From: a virus
IMG/VR virus record: IMGVR_UViG_3300021964_005327
Span: 1 to 43,991 of that record
DNA length: 43,991 nt
Direction: 5' to 3' (one strand)
The notes beneath the pieces are model-generated. The model did no database searches and was not told the origin of the DNA. It worked only from the letters and a program-made list of their open reading frames with translations. Below, one piece after another: positions 31,175 to 37,747 of this stretch (its first letter is position 1; every line of letters starts with the position of its first letter). The translations under genes and the position numbers were made by a program.

Positions 31175-31732
31175 ATGCTTATGAAAACAGACGAACTAGG
31201 TATACCACGATTCTCTAACCGCGATCTTATCGATATGATCTATAGCGGCAATGCTGACAAAGTACACGTTGTACTATGTAGCGAATCTGACGAAATTGAC
31301 AAGTTCAATAGTGCAATGGAAGAACAAGGTATGAATCCATTGCAAAGGTATATTCCACTAGATGTAGATCAAAAGACATTTGACGGTGTATGTCAAGGTG
31401 AATGGTTTATGCCACAAGAGTATAAAGAACTTAATCCTAACAAATGGCTTGAAGCAAAACTAATGGAAAAACTACAAATAGAAGATCCTGTGGCGTTGCG
31501 TGATACACAAGAATGGATCCGTGTAACCGAAGAACTTACAGAATATTCTGCTCGTGGTATGTATCCATTATTACAATATATGATATATTTGGTAGACTTT
31601 ATGCGTGAGAACGATATTGTATGGGGTGTAGGACGTGGATCAAGTGTGGCTAGTTATGTGTTATACTTAATAGGTGTACACAAAATAAACTCAATCCAAT
31701 ATGGCCTAGATTGGCGTGAGTTCCTTCGATAA
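31175..31732 (+). CDS. DnaE-like (C-family polymerase) palm fragment lacking the catalytic aspartates
   Basis: A 185-aa protein whose second half matches bacterial Pol III alpha (DnaE). YPLLQYMIYLVDFMRENDI corresponds to the YFLIVxDFIxWxK helix, WGVGRGSSVASYVLYLIGV (Gly153-Ser157 in the core) to the GPGRGSxxGSLVAY loop, and YGLDWREFLR to LLFERFL. In full DnaE the catalytic Asp-x-Asp (PDFDxD) follows a few residues later. Here the gene stops at FLR, so that pair and everything after are missing, as is the PHP domain. The upstream half (IPRFSNRDLIDMIYSGNADK) is also DnaE-like in style. It cannot be a polymerase; it may bind nucleotide, DNA or a replisome partner. No remainder lies downstream, so it is not a simple frameshift. 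Confidence 0.7.
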   Translation: MLMKTDELGIPRFSNRDLIDMIYSGNADKVHVVLCSESDEIDKFNSAMEEQGMNPLQRYIPLDVDQKTFDGVCQGEWFMPQEYKELNPNKWLEAKLMEKLQIEDPVALRDTQEWIRVTEELTEYSARGMYPLLQYMIYLVDFMRENDIVWGVGRGSSVASYVLYLIGVHKINSIQYGLDWREFLR

Positions 31733-31754
31733 ATAAGTACGTAGTTTAAGGAGT
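31720..31754 (+). promoter_or_regulatory. Late promoter GATAAATA flanked by a ribosome-site inverted repeat
   Basis: GATAAATA is at 31728-31735, 24 bases before ATG 31760. TCCTT (31722-31726) pairs with AAGGA (31748-31752), extended by two G-U pairs outward (31720-31721 with 31753-31754). The right arm is the AAGGAG ribosome site. The stem is short, so this is a weaker example of the promoter-in-loop layout. Confidence 0.5.
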
Positions 31755-31759
31755 CTATA

Positions 31760-32143
31760 ATGGCGAAAAATAACCAAGTTAAAGCACAGCATAGAAGTAT
31801 GCGTGGTAAAATAGTAGATATGGATCTACTAAGAAAAAGAAATGAGCTTACACCAGCAGTAGGTAATGCTCGTGTAAATGCACGTGGTGACGAACTAGGA
31901 CCAGGCGGAAAGATTATCCGCAAAGCAGATGATCGTGTACGCGAACATTATAAAGTAGCGGGTAAAGTTCGTAGCAGTTCGGGTCGTGCAAAAGCAAAAG
32001 CAGACGAAGTTGTTTCAACACCAGAAGAAACTGTTGCTATCACTGAAGAAGTTTCTGTAGAAGAACAAGCAGAACTTGAAGCAATGGATGAAGAATGGGT
32101 TGAAGACAAAGAAGGAAATTTTGTACCTAAGAGCGAGGCATAA
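31760..32143 (+). CDS. Conserved-type late phage protein, unknown
   Basis: A 127-aa protein starting at ATG 31760 behind AAGGAG (31748-31753). The N-terminal two thirds are basic (KNNQVKAQHRSMRGKIVDMD) with the block RKRNELTPAVGNARVNARGD, then ELGPGGKIIRKADDRVREHY. I recall similar sequence in other T4-like marine phages. The C-terminal third is very acidic (STPEETVAITEEVSVEEQAE, MDEEWVEDKEGN). The basic-then-acidic layout suggests a virion or nucleoid-associated protein, but no function is known to me. It is translated directly into the GroES-like gene with no gap. Confidence 0.7.
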   Translation: MAKNNQVKAQHRSMRGKIVDMDLLRKRNELTPAVGNARVNARGDELGPGGKIIRKADDRVREHYKVAGKVRSSSGRAKAKADEVVSTPEETVAITEEVSVEEQAELEAMDEEWVEDKEGNFVPKSEA

Positions 32144-32554
32144 ATGGCAGTACACTTACAAAAGTTCAAAGGAAATTTAAAAGCAATAGGGGACCGTGTG
32201 TTAGTTACCGATATGTATTTTGGTGAACAAAAAACAGCAAGCGGCCTTATCATTAACAACGATGACGGGACCACACGTGGCATTTACCCACGTTGGGGCA
32301 GAGTATATTCAAAAGGTTCAAGAAACGAAGACATCTATGAAATCGGTGATTGGATCTTAATCGAACACGGTCGTTGGACTCGTGCAATGGCATTAGAAAC
32401 AGATGATGGCGAACTTGAAGTAAGAATGGTAGACAGTGAATGTGTACTAGCATATAGTAAAGAAAAGCCGGATGATGTACAGATTGGTGCAGAGTACAAC
32501 GATGGTGCTCATGCAACTATTGATCCAACTAACTTTATGGGACAACAGCATTAA
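32144..32554 (+). CDS. GroES-like co-chaperonin (gp31-type candidate)
   Basis: A 136-aa protein that starts directly after the preceding stop. Residues 9-60 read FKGNLKAIGDRVLVTDM, EQKTASGLIINNDDGTTRGI and GRVYSKGSRN, the GroES pattern: the RVLV strand, a TASG mobile-loop boundary, then G(x)V at the second barrel strand. GDWILIEHGRWTRAM replaces the usual GDxVxF strand. GroES-type heptamers cap GroEL; T4 gp31 does this to fold its large capsid protein. The C-terminal 30 residues (AEYNDGAHATIDPTNFMGQQ) are an extension. The gene sits under a late promoter, which fits folding of virion proteins. Confidence 0.78.
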   Translation: MAVHLQKFKGNLKAIGDRVLVTDMYFGEQKTASGLIINNDDGTTRGIYPRWGRVYSKGSRNEDIYEIGDWILIEHGRWTRAMALETDDGELEVRMVDSECVLAYSKEKPDDVQIGAEYNDGAHATIDPTNFMGQQH

Positions 32555-32913
32555 TGACAAATCCATTTAAAGATATTGACACGTTTGGTTCTGCGTGTGA
32601 CCAAGAACCAAGTGAAGCAAACTATAAAATGTATCTTAGTTTGATCAAAGAAGAGTACGAAGAACTACAAGAAGCAGTCGAAGCAAATGACACTGTAGAA
32701 CAACTTGATGCACTTGTTGATATTCTTGTTGTTACTATGGGTGCGATCCGTGCCGCAGGTTGGGACGGAGAAGGTGCTTGGAAAGAAGTAATGGACACAA
32801 ACTTTGCTAAGATTGATCCAGACACAGGCAAAGTTCGCAAACGTGAAGACGGCAAAGTGCTAAAGCCGGAAGGCTGGAAGGCTCCAGAACTTGCACAGTT
32901 TATAGGAGATTGA
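32554..32913 (+). CDS. MazG-like nucleotide pyrophosphohydrolase
   Basis: A 119-aa all-alpha NTP pyrophosphohydrolase-like protein. The metal-binding pattern is EEYEELQEAVEAND...LDALVDILVV: E-E-x-x-E on one helix and a D...D helix about 20 residues later. GWDGEGAWKEVMDTNFAKID and KVLKPEGWKAPEL at the end match the phage branch of the family. Such enzymes cleave (d)NTPs to monophosphates. In marine phages they are thought to tune nucleotide or alarmone pools. Its ATG overlaps the GroES-like stop, and it is followed one base later by the BI-1 gene. Confidence 0.8.
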   Translation: MTNPFKDIDTFGSACDQEPSEANYKMYLSLIKEEYEELQEAVEANDTVEQLDALVDILVVTMGAIRAAGWDGEGAWKEVMDTNFAKIDPDTGKVRKREDGKVLKPEGWKAPELAQFIGD

Positions 32914-32914
32914 T

Positions 32915-33598
32915 ATGAATACAAGAACTATGACAGGTGCAGCATACGATGAATATTTACGGCAGTTTATGCTGGCCCTTTATAACTATACAGCACTAGG
33001 CTTAGGTATTACTGGTGTTGTTGCATACCTTACATATGCAAGTGGATTAATGTTTGCTATGGGTGGGTTAATGTGGGTATTTGTTTTTGCACCTTTGGGG
33101 ATGATCCTTTACTGGAGTTTTGCAGGACAAAACTGGTCGTTTGAAAGCACACGGATGTTTTACTTGATCTTTACAGCAGTAATGGGTGTAAGTATGAGTA
33201 CGATATTTGCTGTATATACAGCTATGAGTATTGCACAAGTATTTTTTATTACTGCTGCAACATTTGCAAGTGCTAGTCTGTACGGATACACTACCAAGAA
33301 AGATCTTAGCGGTTGGGGTAGTTTCTTACTAGTAGGATTGATTGGTATTATTATTGCAAGTATTGTAAACATCTTTATGCAAAGTAGTGCAATGATGTTT
33401 ACTATTAGTGTATTAGGCGTCTTAATATTTACCGGCCTCACTGCATACGATACACAAAGAGCAAAGACCACTTTTCTTAGTGGAATGCTAGGTACAGAAG
33501 AACTAGCAAAGTTTGCTATTTCAACAGCGTTAAGTTTATATCTAAACTTTGTCAATATGTTCCAAATGCTACTAAGTTTATTAGGCAATCGAGAATAA
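32915..33598 (+). CDS. Bax inhibitor-1 (YccA/YbhL-type) family membrane protein
   Basis: A 227-aa polytopic inner-membrane protein with about seven hydrophobic helices beginning near residue 20. The first region (AYDEYLRQFMLALYNYTALG) matches the start of bacterial BI-1 proteins, in which the Y(xx)LxxxY(xx)xxxGL signature opens the first helix. GYTTKKDLSGWGSFLLVGLIGI near residue 125 and GLTAYDTQRAKT near 178 (family: T(A/I)YDTQ) are clear family marks, including the TKKDLS loop. BI-1 proteins are pH-sensitive calcium or proton leak channels in structural studies; bacterial YccA interacts with the FtsH protease. In a phage it might delay envelope damage or protect membrane proteins from FtsH. 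GGAG lies just before ATG 32915. Confidence 0.85.
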   Translation: MNTRTMTGAAYDEYLRQFMLALYNYTALGLGITGVVAYLTYASGLMFAMGGLMWVFVFAPLGMILYWSFAGQNWSFESTRMFYLIFTAVMGVSMSTIFAVYTAMSIAQVFFITAATFASASLYGYTTKKDLSGWGSFLLVGLIGIIIASIVNIFMQSSAMMFTISVLGVLIFTGLTAYDTQRAKTTFLSGMLGTEELAKFAISTALSLYLNFVNMFQMLLSLLGNRE

Positions 33599-33604
33599 AA
33601 ACAC

Positions 33605-33633
33605 TTGACTCCTTAGCATTTATACGCTATAAT
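33605..33633 (+). promoter_or_regulatory. Host-type promoter nested in a long hairpin
   Basis: TTGACT (33605-33610), 17 bp, then TATAAT (33628-33633). The expected start is near 33640, which leaves a 17-base leader with AAGGAG (33646-33651) before ATG 33657. It is the likely promoter of the whole operon up to 39354. Confidence 0.82.
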
Positions 33634-33652
33634 ATGTATAAAGCTAAGGAGT
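33608..33652 (+). promoter_or_regulatory. Long inverted repeat: ribosome-site occluding hairpin or terminator
   Basis: ACTCCTTAGC (33608-33617) pairs with GCTAAGGAGT (33643-33652), and TTTATAC (33619-33625) with GTATAAA (33636-33642). This makes a 17-bp stem with one bulged A (33618) and a 10-base loop containing the -10 box. The right arm includes the full AAGGAG. TTTTC follows, so the same hairpin could also end transcripts from the BI-1 operon. RNA started at the internal promoter lacks the left arm and is free for translation. Confidence 0.8.
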
Positions 33653-33656
33653 TTTC

Positions 33657-33815
33657 ATGAAAATAACAAATCAAACAGCAGGTATTGGTACTACGGGTGC
33701 TACAGGGTTAACACTCATGATACTACATACCACAGGATATCTCACAGGTTGGGCATGGCCTTTACTGTATGTATTCTTAATAATCGCAGGTATTGGACAA
33801 GAGAATAGGAAATAA
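33657..33815 (+). CDS. 52-aa membrane protein at the head of the replication operon
   Basis: ATG 33657, five bases after AAGGAG, opens a 52-codon frame to TAA at 33813-33815. The peptide reads MKITNQTAGIGTTGATGLTL at the start, then a GYLTGW turn and a hydrophobic segment AWPLLYVFLIIAGIG, ending QENRK. It probably crosses the membrane once or twice. The next gene starts one base after its stop. Strong promoter, perfect ribosome site and position support a real gene; its role is unknown. It may simply relay ribosomes into the exonuclease and clamp-loader genes. Confidence 0.65.
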   Translation: MKITNQTAGIGTTGATGLTLMILHTTGYLTGWAWPLLYVFLIIAGIGQENRK

Positions 33816-33816
33816 T

Positions 33817-34356
33817 ATGGCAACTCATGCAATGATCGACTTAGAAACACTAGACACAAAACCTAGTTGTACTATTCTAAGTTTAGGTGCAGTAAAGTTT
33901 GACCCTATGTCAGATTCAGAACCTCATAGTGAACTTTACTTTAAGATTAATATCGACGAACAGAGTCAACTAGGACGTACTGTTAGTGATGACACTATTA
34001 AATGGTGGAGTCAGCAAGATCCTAAAGCACAAGAAGAAGCATTTAGCGAACACGGCCGTGTTGGTGTAGAAACTGTAGCGAACGAACTAACCAAATGGAT
34101 TCATAATACTGATGTTATTTGGGGACATGGATATGGATTTGACATTACAATCTTAGAAGATTATTTCCGTATGTTAAAGCGTCCTATTCCGTGGCAGTTT
34201 TGGCAAGTGCGAGACAGTCGTACATTGTTTAGTGCAATGAAGAACGGAGATCCTCGCAAGGGTATGCAAACAGATCTTCACAATGCGCTTGCGGATGCAT
34301 ACTATCAGGCTAAATCAGTACAAATGGCATATAAAGAATTAGGAATAACTCGATGA
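33817..34356 (+). CDS. DexA-like 3'-5' exonuclease (DEDDh family)
   Basis: A 179-aa protein from ATG 33817 (AGGA at 33807-33810). A TTG further upstream lies inside the previous gene and is not needed. Catalytic residues are visible: Asp8 and Glu10 in MIDLETLDT, Asp109 in GHGYGFDITIL, and His155 with Asp160 in LHNALADA. WWSQQDP near residue 66 is typical of the T4 DexA / RNase AS-like branch. The enzyme would remove nucleotides from 3' ends of DNA or RNA; T4 DexA is a DNA exonuclease with a poorly understood role. Its stop overlaps the clamp-loader ATG (ATGA), so translation is coupled. Confidence 0.82.
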   Translation: MATHAMIDLETLDTKPSCTILSLGAVKFDPMSDSEPHSELYFKINIDEQSQLGRTVSDDTIKWWSQQDPKAQEEAFSEHGRVGVETVANELTKWIHNTDVIWGHGYGFDITILEDYFRMLKRPIPWQFWQVRDSRTLFSAMKNGDPRKGMQTDLHNALADAYYQAKSVQMAYKELGITR

Positions 34357-35267
34357 AAGAACTATGGGTAGAAAAGTATCGTCCAAAGACAGTAGACGGT
34401 TATGTGTTTCGTGATGATGCACAACGCAATCAGGTAAAGACATGGATAAAAGACAAAACAATCCCGCACTTGCTGTTCTCAGGCAACGCAGGTATAGGAA
34501 AAACTACCCTGGCAAAGCTATTATTCAACGAGTTAGACGTGAACGATCTAGACGTCTTGGAAATCAACGCTAGTCGTACGAACAGTGTAGATGACGTTCG
34601 CGATAAGATTGTAAACTTTGTACAGATGATCCCATTTGGGGACTTCAAGGTGGTACTACTAGATGAGGCTGATTACTTATCTCCAAACGCACAAGCCGCA
34701 CTTCGTGGAGTTATGGAAGAATATCATACTACTGCTCGTTTTATTCTTACCTGTAATTATCCTAACAGGATTATTCCTGCTATTCACAGTCGTTGTCAAG
34801 GCTTCCATATTGCCAAAATCGATCAGACAGAGTTTACAGCAAGGGTTGCAGAGATTCTTATAACAGAAGGTGTTACTCCAGACTTAGATACATTAGACAC
34901 ATATGTGAAAGCAACTTATCCAGACTTGCGCAAATGTATCAATATGGTGCAAATGAACAGTACAAACGGACAGTTACTTGCACCAAACGAAGGTGATACA
35001 GGAGACAGTGACTGGAAACTAGAAATGGTTGAGCTGTTTAAAGCAGGTAAGATCCAAGATGCACGTAAACTACTGTGCGGTGCTATTCGTCCAGAAGAAA
35101 TGGAAGAAGTTTATCGTTGGTTGTATGACAACATTGAACTGTTCGGAACTGAGGAACAACAGGATCAAGCAGTACTAACTATTAAGCAGGGTATGGTTGA
35201 TCATACCCTAGTAGTTGATCCGGAGATTAATCTAGCGGCAACATTGATTAGATTAGCGAGACTTTAA
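34353..35267 (+). CDS. 44: Sliding clamp loader ATPase (T4 gp44-like)
   Basis: A 304-aa AAA+ ATPase beginning ELWVEKYRPKTVDGYVF, the standard opening of RFC/gp44 small subunits. Walker A is GNAGIGKTT with Lys50, Walker B is VVLLDEADYLS, and the SRC arginine motif appears in IPAIHSRCQGF. A helical collar fills the C-terminal third. It loads the gp45-type clamp onto primer-template DNA. In T4 the clamp also activates late transcription, which links this gene to the late promoters seen here. In T4 the partner gp62 follows directly; here the next gene is a sulfotransferase, and no gp62-like gene is visible in the window. Confidence 0.92.
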   Translation: MKELWVEKYRPKTVDGYVFRDDAQRNQVKTWIKDKTIPHLLFSGNAGIGKTTLAKLLFNELDVNDLDVLEINASRTNSVDDVRDKIVNFVQMIPFGDFKVVLLDEADYLSPNAQAALRGVMEEYHTTARFILTCNYPNRIIPAIHSRCQGFHIAKIDQTEFTARVAEILITEGVTPDLDTLDTYVKATYPDLRKCINMVQMNSTNGQLLAPNEGDTGDSDWKLEMVELFKAGKIQDARKLLCGAIRPEEMEEVYRWLYDNIELFGTEEQQDQAVLTIKQGMVDHTLVVDPEINLAATLIRLARL

Positions 35268-36160
35268 TGATCAATCCTTTATTATACCTTTATCTTCATA
35301 TACCTCGAACAGGTGGCACAACATTTCAGTGGAGTGTTGGACATCCGGGCGACAAAGAAAATGATAGACATTTAGCACACTATCTTTATGTAGACAGTTG
35401 GTCAGAAACAGCATACGAAGACTGGCTTGTTCCTACACTTAGCAAAAGAACAAAAGAACAACAGCAAAAACTTAAAATAATGAGTGGTCACAGTGTGTTT
35501 TGTAATAGCCATAGATGGCTTAGAGAAAAACGTGAGCCCAGATATATTACAACTGTAAGACATCCTATTGAAAGACTGTTGAGCGACTTTAACTATAGAT
35601 ATGTAAAACAACACTATTGTCAAGATCCAGCACTTTTTAGTAGATGCGCACCAAGAAGTGACGAACACGCTATTAGACAAAAGAAAAACGTAGAAGATTA
35701 TGACACACTTTATGAGTTTTATCAAGACAACAGTTTTCAACACAACATTCAATGTAAATGGATAATTAAAAGTTTTCTAACATACGAAAACGACATATGG
35801 AAGGCACACAAAGATTATATATACGGTCCTGACACAGGTATAGCAAACGACGAAGCAATACCTATGACATGGCCAGACTGGTGCAGATATGAAAGTGGCA
35901 TTGATTGGCACGAGTTTTTACAAAGTTTAATGGATCGTATGTGGTGGATTGGTACAACAGAAACACTAGCAAAAGATATTCCTGCGTTTTGTAAGCATTC
36001 AGGGCTTGAAAACACTTATGAGAAAACAAATGAAAGTAAGTTGCAGTACTGGACTATGGATGATATACGCAAGCAGCCAGACATTGATAAACTTTTAAAA
36101 GCAGAGCGTTATGACATGAAGTTATATGAGTATGCTAAAACAAGAATACGACCGTTTTAA
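35267..36160 (+). CDS. Sulfotransferase-like protein
   Basis: A 297-aa protein starting on the stop of the clamp loader (TAATG). LYLHIPRTGGTTFQWSV (residues 7-23) is the 5'-phosphosulfate-binding loop of PAPS-dependent sulfotransferases. TTVRHPIERLLSDFNY (Arg98, Ser106) is the 3'-phosphate-binding motif. The C-terminal part is rich in Trp and His (WPDWCRYESGIDWHEF, RMWWIGTTETL), and TTE near 225 fits the family end. It would transfer sulfate from PAPS to a sugar or peptide hydroxyl. No sulfate-activation gene is visible, so it must use host PAPS. The target may be a surface glycan; this is not shown. Confidence 0.78.
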   Translation: MINPLLYLYLHIPRTGGTTFQWSVGHPGDKENDRHLAHYLYVDSWSETAYEDWLVPTLSKRTKEQQQKLKIMSGHSVFCNSHRWLREKREPRYITTVRHPIERLLSDFNYRYVKQHYCQDPALFSRCAPRSDEHAIRQKKNVEDYDTLYEFYQDNSFQHNIQCKWIIKSFLTYENDIWKAHKDYIYGPDTGIANDEAIPMTWPDWCRYESGIDWHEFLQSLMDRMWWIGTTETLAKDIPAFCKHSGLENTYEKTNESKLQYWTMDDIRKQPDIDKLLKAERYDMKLYEYAKTRIRPF

Positions 36161-36741
36161 TGCAAGTAATAGAAACTACACTTGAGCTGACAAAAATAAT
36201 GCACTTTAAGGGTGCATTATCTAGTTCTGATTGTGCTGATATTGTTCAACAGGTAAAAAATGCAAAACTTAAAGGTATGCATAATATACAAGGCGGCAGT
36301 CCTAATACTTGGCGAGCTATAAACGAAAATATTCTTTTAGTAGAATCTGCTAACGCTCTAGCTAATAGTATATACAACTGTGTAGATATATATTTTGAAA
36401 GTTTAGATACTAAAATAGATCTAAACAAATACAATATAAACAGTTGGTTTAATATAAACAGCAAAGATGGGTACAATCTTTTTCATACACATGCTGGTAG
36501 TTTGTTAAGTGGAGTTGTTTATTTCCAAGGCACAGGTACTGGTCCTATACAGTTAAACACACTAAACAATATCTATAAGCTGACACATCCTGATTGGCCT
36601 TTTTCAAGCGGACACTCTATTGATCCAGAAGAAGGAGATATAATACTATTCCCATCTTATCTAGGTCATAGCGTAAATCACAATACTAGCGATAAAAGCA
36701 GAGTAAATCTTGCGTTTAATATTATGGATAGACTACAATGA
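36160..36741 (+). CDS. 2OG-Fe(II) oxygenase-like protein 1
   Basis: A 193-aa protein of the phage-type 2-oxoglutarate/iron dioxygenase group. Candidate ligands: His109 and His111 in FHTHAGSLLSGVVYFQG, distal His170 in LGHSV and the 2OG-binding Arg181 in KSRVNLAF. GDIILFPSYLGHSV is the standard late strand-turn of the family. The proximal motif reads HTH where many members have HxD or HxE, so metal binding needs checking. Substrates of these phage enzymes are unknown; protein or nucleobase hydroxylation have both been proposed for relatives. Its ATG overlaps the previous stop, and its stop overlaps the next start. Confidence 0.75.
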   Translation: MQVIETTLELTKIMHFKGALSSSDCADIVQQVKNAKLKGMHNIQGGSPNTWRAINENILLVESANALANSIYNCVDIYFESLDTKIDLNKYNINSWFNINSKDGYNLFHTHAGSLLSGVVYFQGTGTGPIQLNTLNNIYKLTHPDWPFSSGHSIDPEEGDIILFPSYLGHSVNHNTSDKSRVNLAFNIMDRLQ

Positions 36742-37397
36742 TAACAAACTATAAAAATATGGATATATTGTGGCCTACACTTGTGTTTACATACGAGTAT
36801 GAAAAATACTGGCAAGATAAAAACAGTTTAGTAGAAGAAATATATGCAGAATCTAACAAACAGAATAAAGACATTGATAGTGGTGTTGCCCCCACAATAA
36901 AAAATAACTTGAAAGAAAGCAAGTTTGATTTTTTAAATAGAGATAATCCTGCTACAAAAAAACTTCGACAGTTTTTTGAACAATCTTTAGCACATCTTAT
37001 TACACAGGCTTTGCCCGCAAGTGGTTATTATAACTTGACAGATGATAAGATAGGCTGTAGAATAAAAGAAAGTTGGTATCATATTGCAAACAATAATGCT
37101 AGACACGGTATACATACTCACCCTAACACTAGTTGGGCTGGTATATTTTATGCGCAAACAGGAGATTGCAATATTGAAACACTTAATGGTATAAACACAA
37201 TGTTTAACTTTAATGTAGAACATATTCAAGGAGACCCTGGAGCAGAATGGGCTGGACAACCTAGCCATAGTTTTGTTCCTAAGGAAGGACAACTTTTATT
37301 GTTTCCTGGTTGGATACCACACGAAGCCACTCCATATATTGGAGACAAAGATAGAATAATAGTGAGTGCAAACTCAAATTTTTATTATGAGAGGTAA
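36738..37397 (+). CDS. 2OG-Fe(II) oxygenase-like protein 2
   Basis: A 219-aa second member of the same family, divergent from its neighbour. Candidate ligands: His126 and His128 in [19 protein letters not shown], His195 in [10 protein letters not shown], and Arg206 in [22 protein letters not shown] is the matching late strand. It has an N-terminal extension with [15 protein letters not shown], typical of the putative 2OG-Fe(II) oxygenase family found in marine phages. The two genes overlap by ATGA, so equal production, and perhaps a heteromer or sequential action, is suggested but not shown. AGAGG lies after its end for the ferredoxin gene. Confidence 0.78.
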   Translation: MITNYKNMDILWPTLVFTYEYEKYWQDKNSLVEEIYAESNKQNKDIDSGVAPTIKNNLKESKFDFLNRDNPATKKLRQFFEQSLAHLITQALPASGYYNLTDDKIGCRIKESWYHIANNNARHGIHTHPNTSWAGIFYAQTGDCNIETLNGINTMFNFNVEHIQGDPGAEWAGQPSHSFVPKEGQLLLFPGWIPHEATPYIGDKDRIIVSANSNFYYER

Positions 37398-37399
37398 TA

Positions 37400-37747
37400 A
37401 TGACATATCTAGTTAATGACAACTGTATTAAATGTAAACACACAGATTGTGTCGAAGTTTGCCCAGTAGACTGTTTCTATGAAGGTGAAAACTTTTTAGC
37501 AATCAATCCTGACGAATGCATCGACTGCGGTGTATGTGAACCTGAATGCCCAGCAAACGCAATCATACCTGACAATGCTATTGAAGGGGCTGAACTTGAA
37601 AAATGGATGGATATCAATACTAAGTACAGTCAAATCTGGCCAAATATTACACAAAAGAAAGACCCATTACCAGATCACGAACAGTGGGACGGTGTACCTA
37701 ACAAATATGAAGAACACTTTTCAGAGGAGCCCGGTACAGGTGATTAA
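37400..37747 (+). CDS. fdxA: 7Fe/8S bacterial-type ferredoxin (FdxA-like)
   Basis: A 115-aa protein with cysteines at 9, 12, 17, 21, 25 and 40, 43, 46, 50 in [20 protein letters not shown] and [12 protein letters not shown]. This is the spacing of Azotobacter FdI-type ferredoxins, which carry one [3Fe-4S] and one [4Fe-4S] cluster. The C-terminal 50 residues ([20 protein letters not shown]) also follow the family. It is an electron carrier. In this operon it could feed a redox enzyme of the host or phage, for example to support reductive nucleotide synthesis. The two iron oxygenases upstream do not normally need a ferredoxin. It is probably host-derived; GAGG precedes ATG 37400. Confidence 0.9.
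   Translation: MTYLVNDNCIKCKHTDCVEVCPVDCFYEGENFLAINPDECIDCGVCEPECPANAIIPDNAIEGAELEKWMDINTKYSQIWPNITQKKDPLPDHEQWDGVPNKYEEHFSEEPGTGD

Noticed and set aside
31175-31760. DnaE-like gene as a frameshifted full-length polymerase
   Set aside because: Only 27 bases separate its stop from the next gene, and no DnaE-like residues appear in any frame downstream, so a point frameshift cannot explain the missing domains.
37035-37063. TTGACA-17-TAGAAT inside the second 2OG oxygenase gene, as an internal promoter for the ferredoxin gene
   Set aside because: It lies 330 bases before the ferredoxin start, deep in coding sequence, and the -10 is weaker. One such match is expected by chance in AT-rich DNA, so it is not called.
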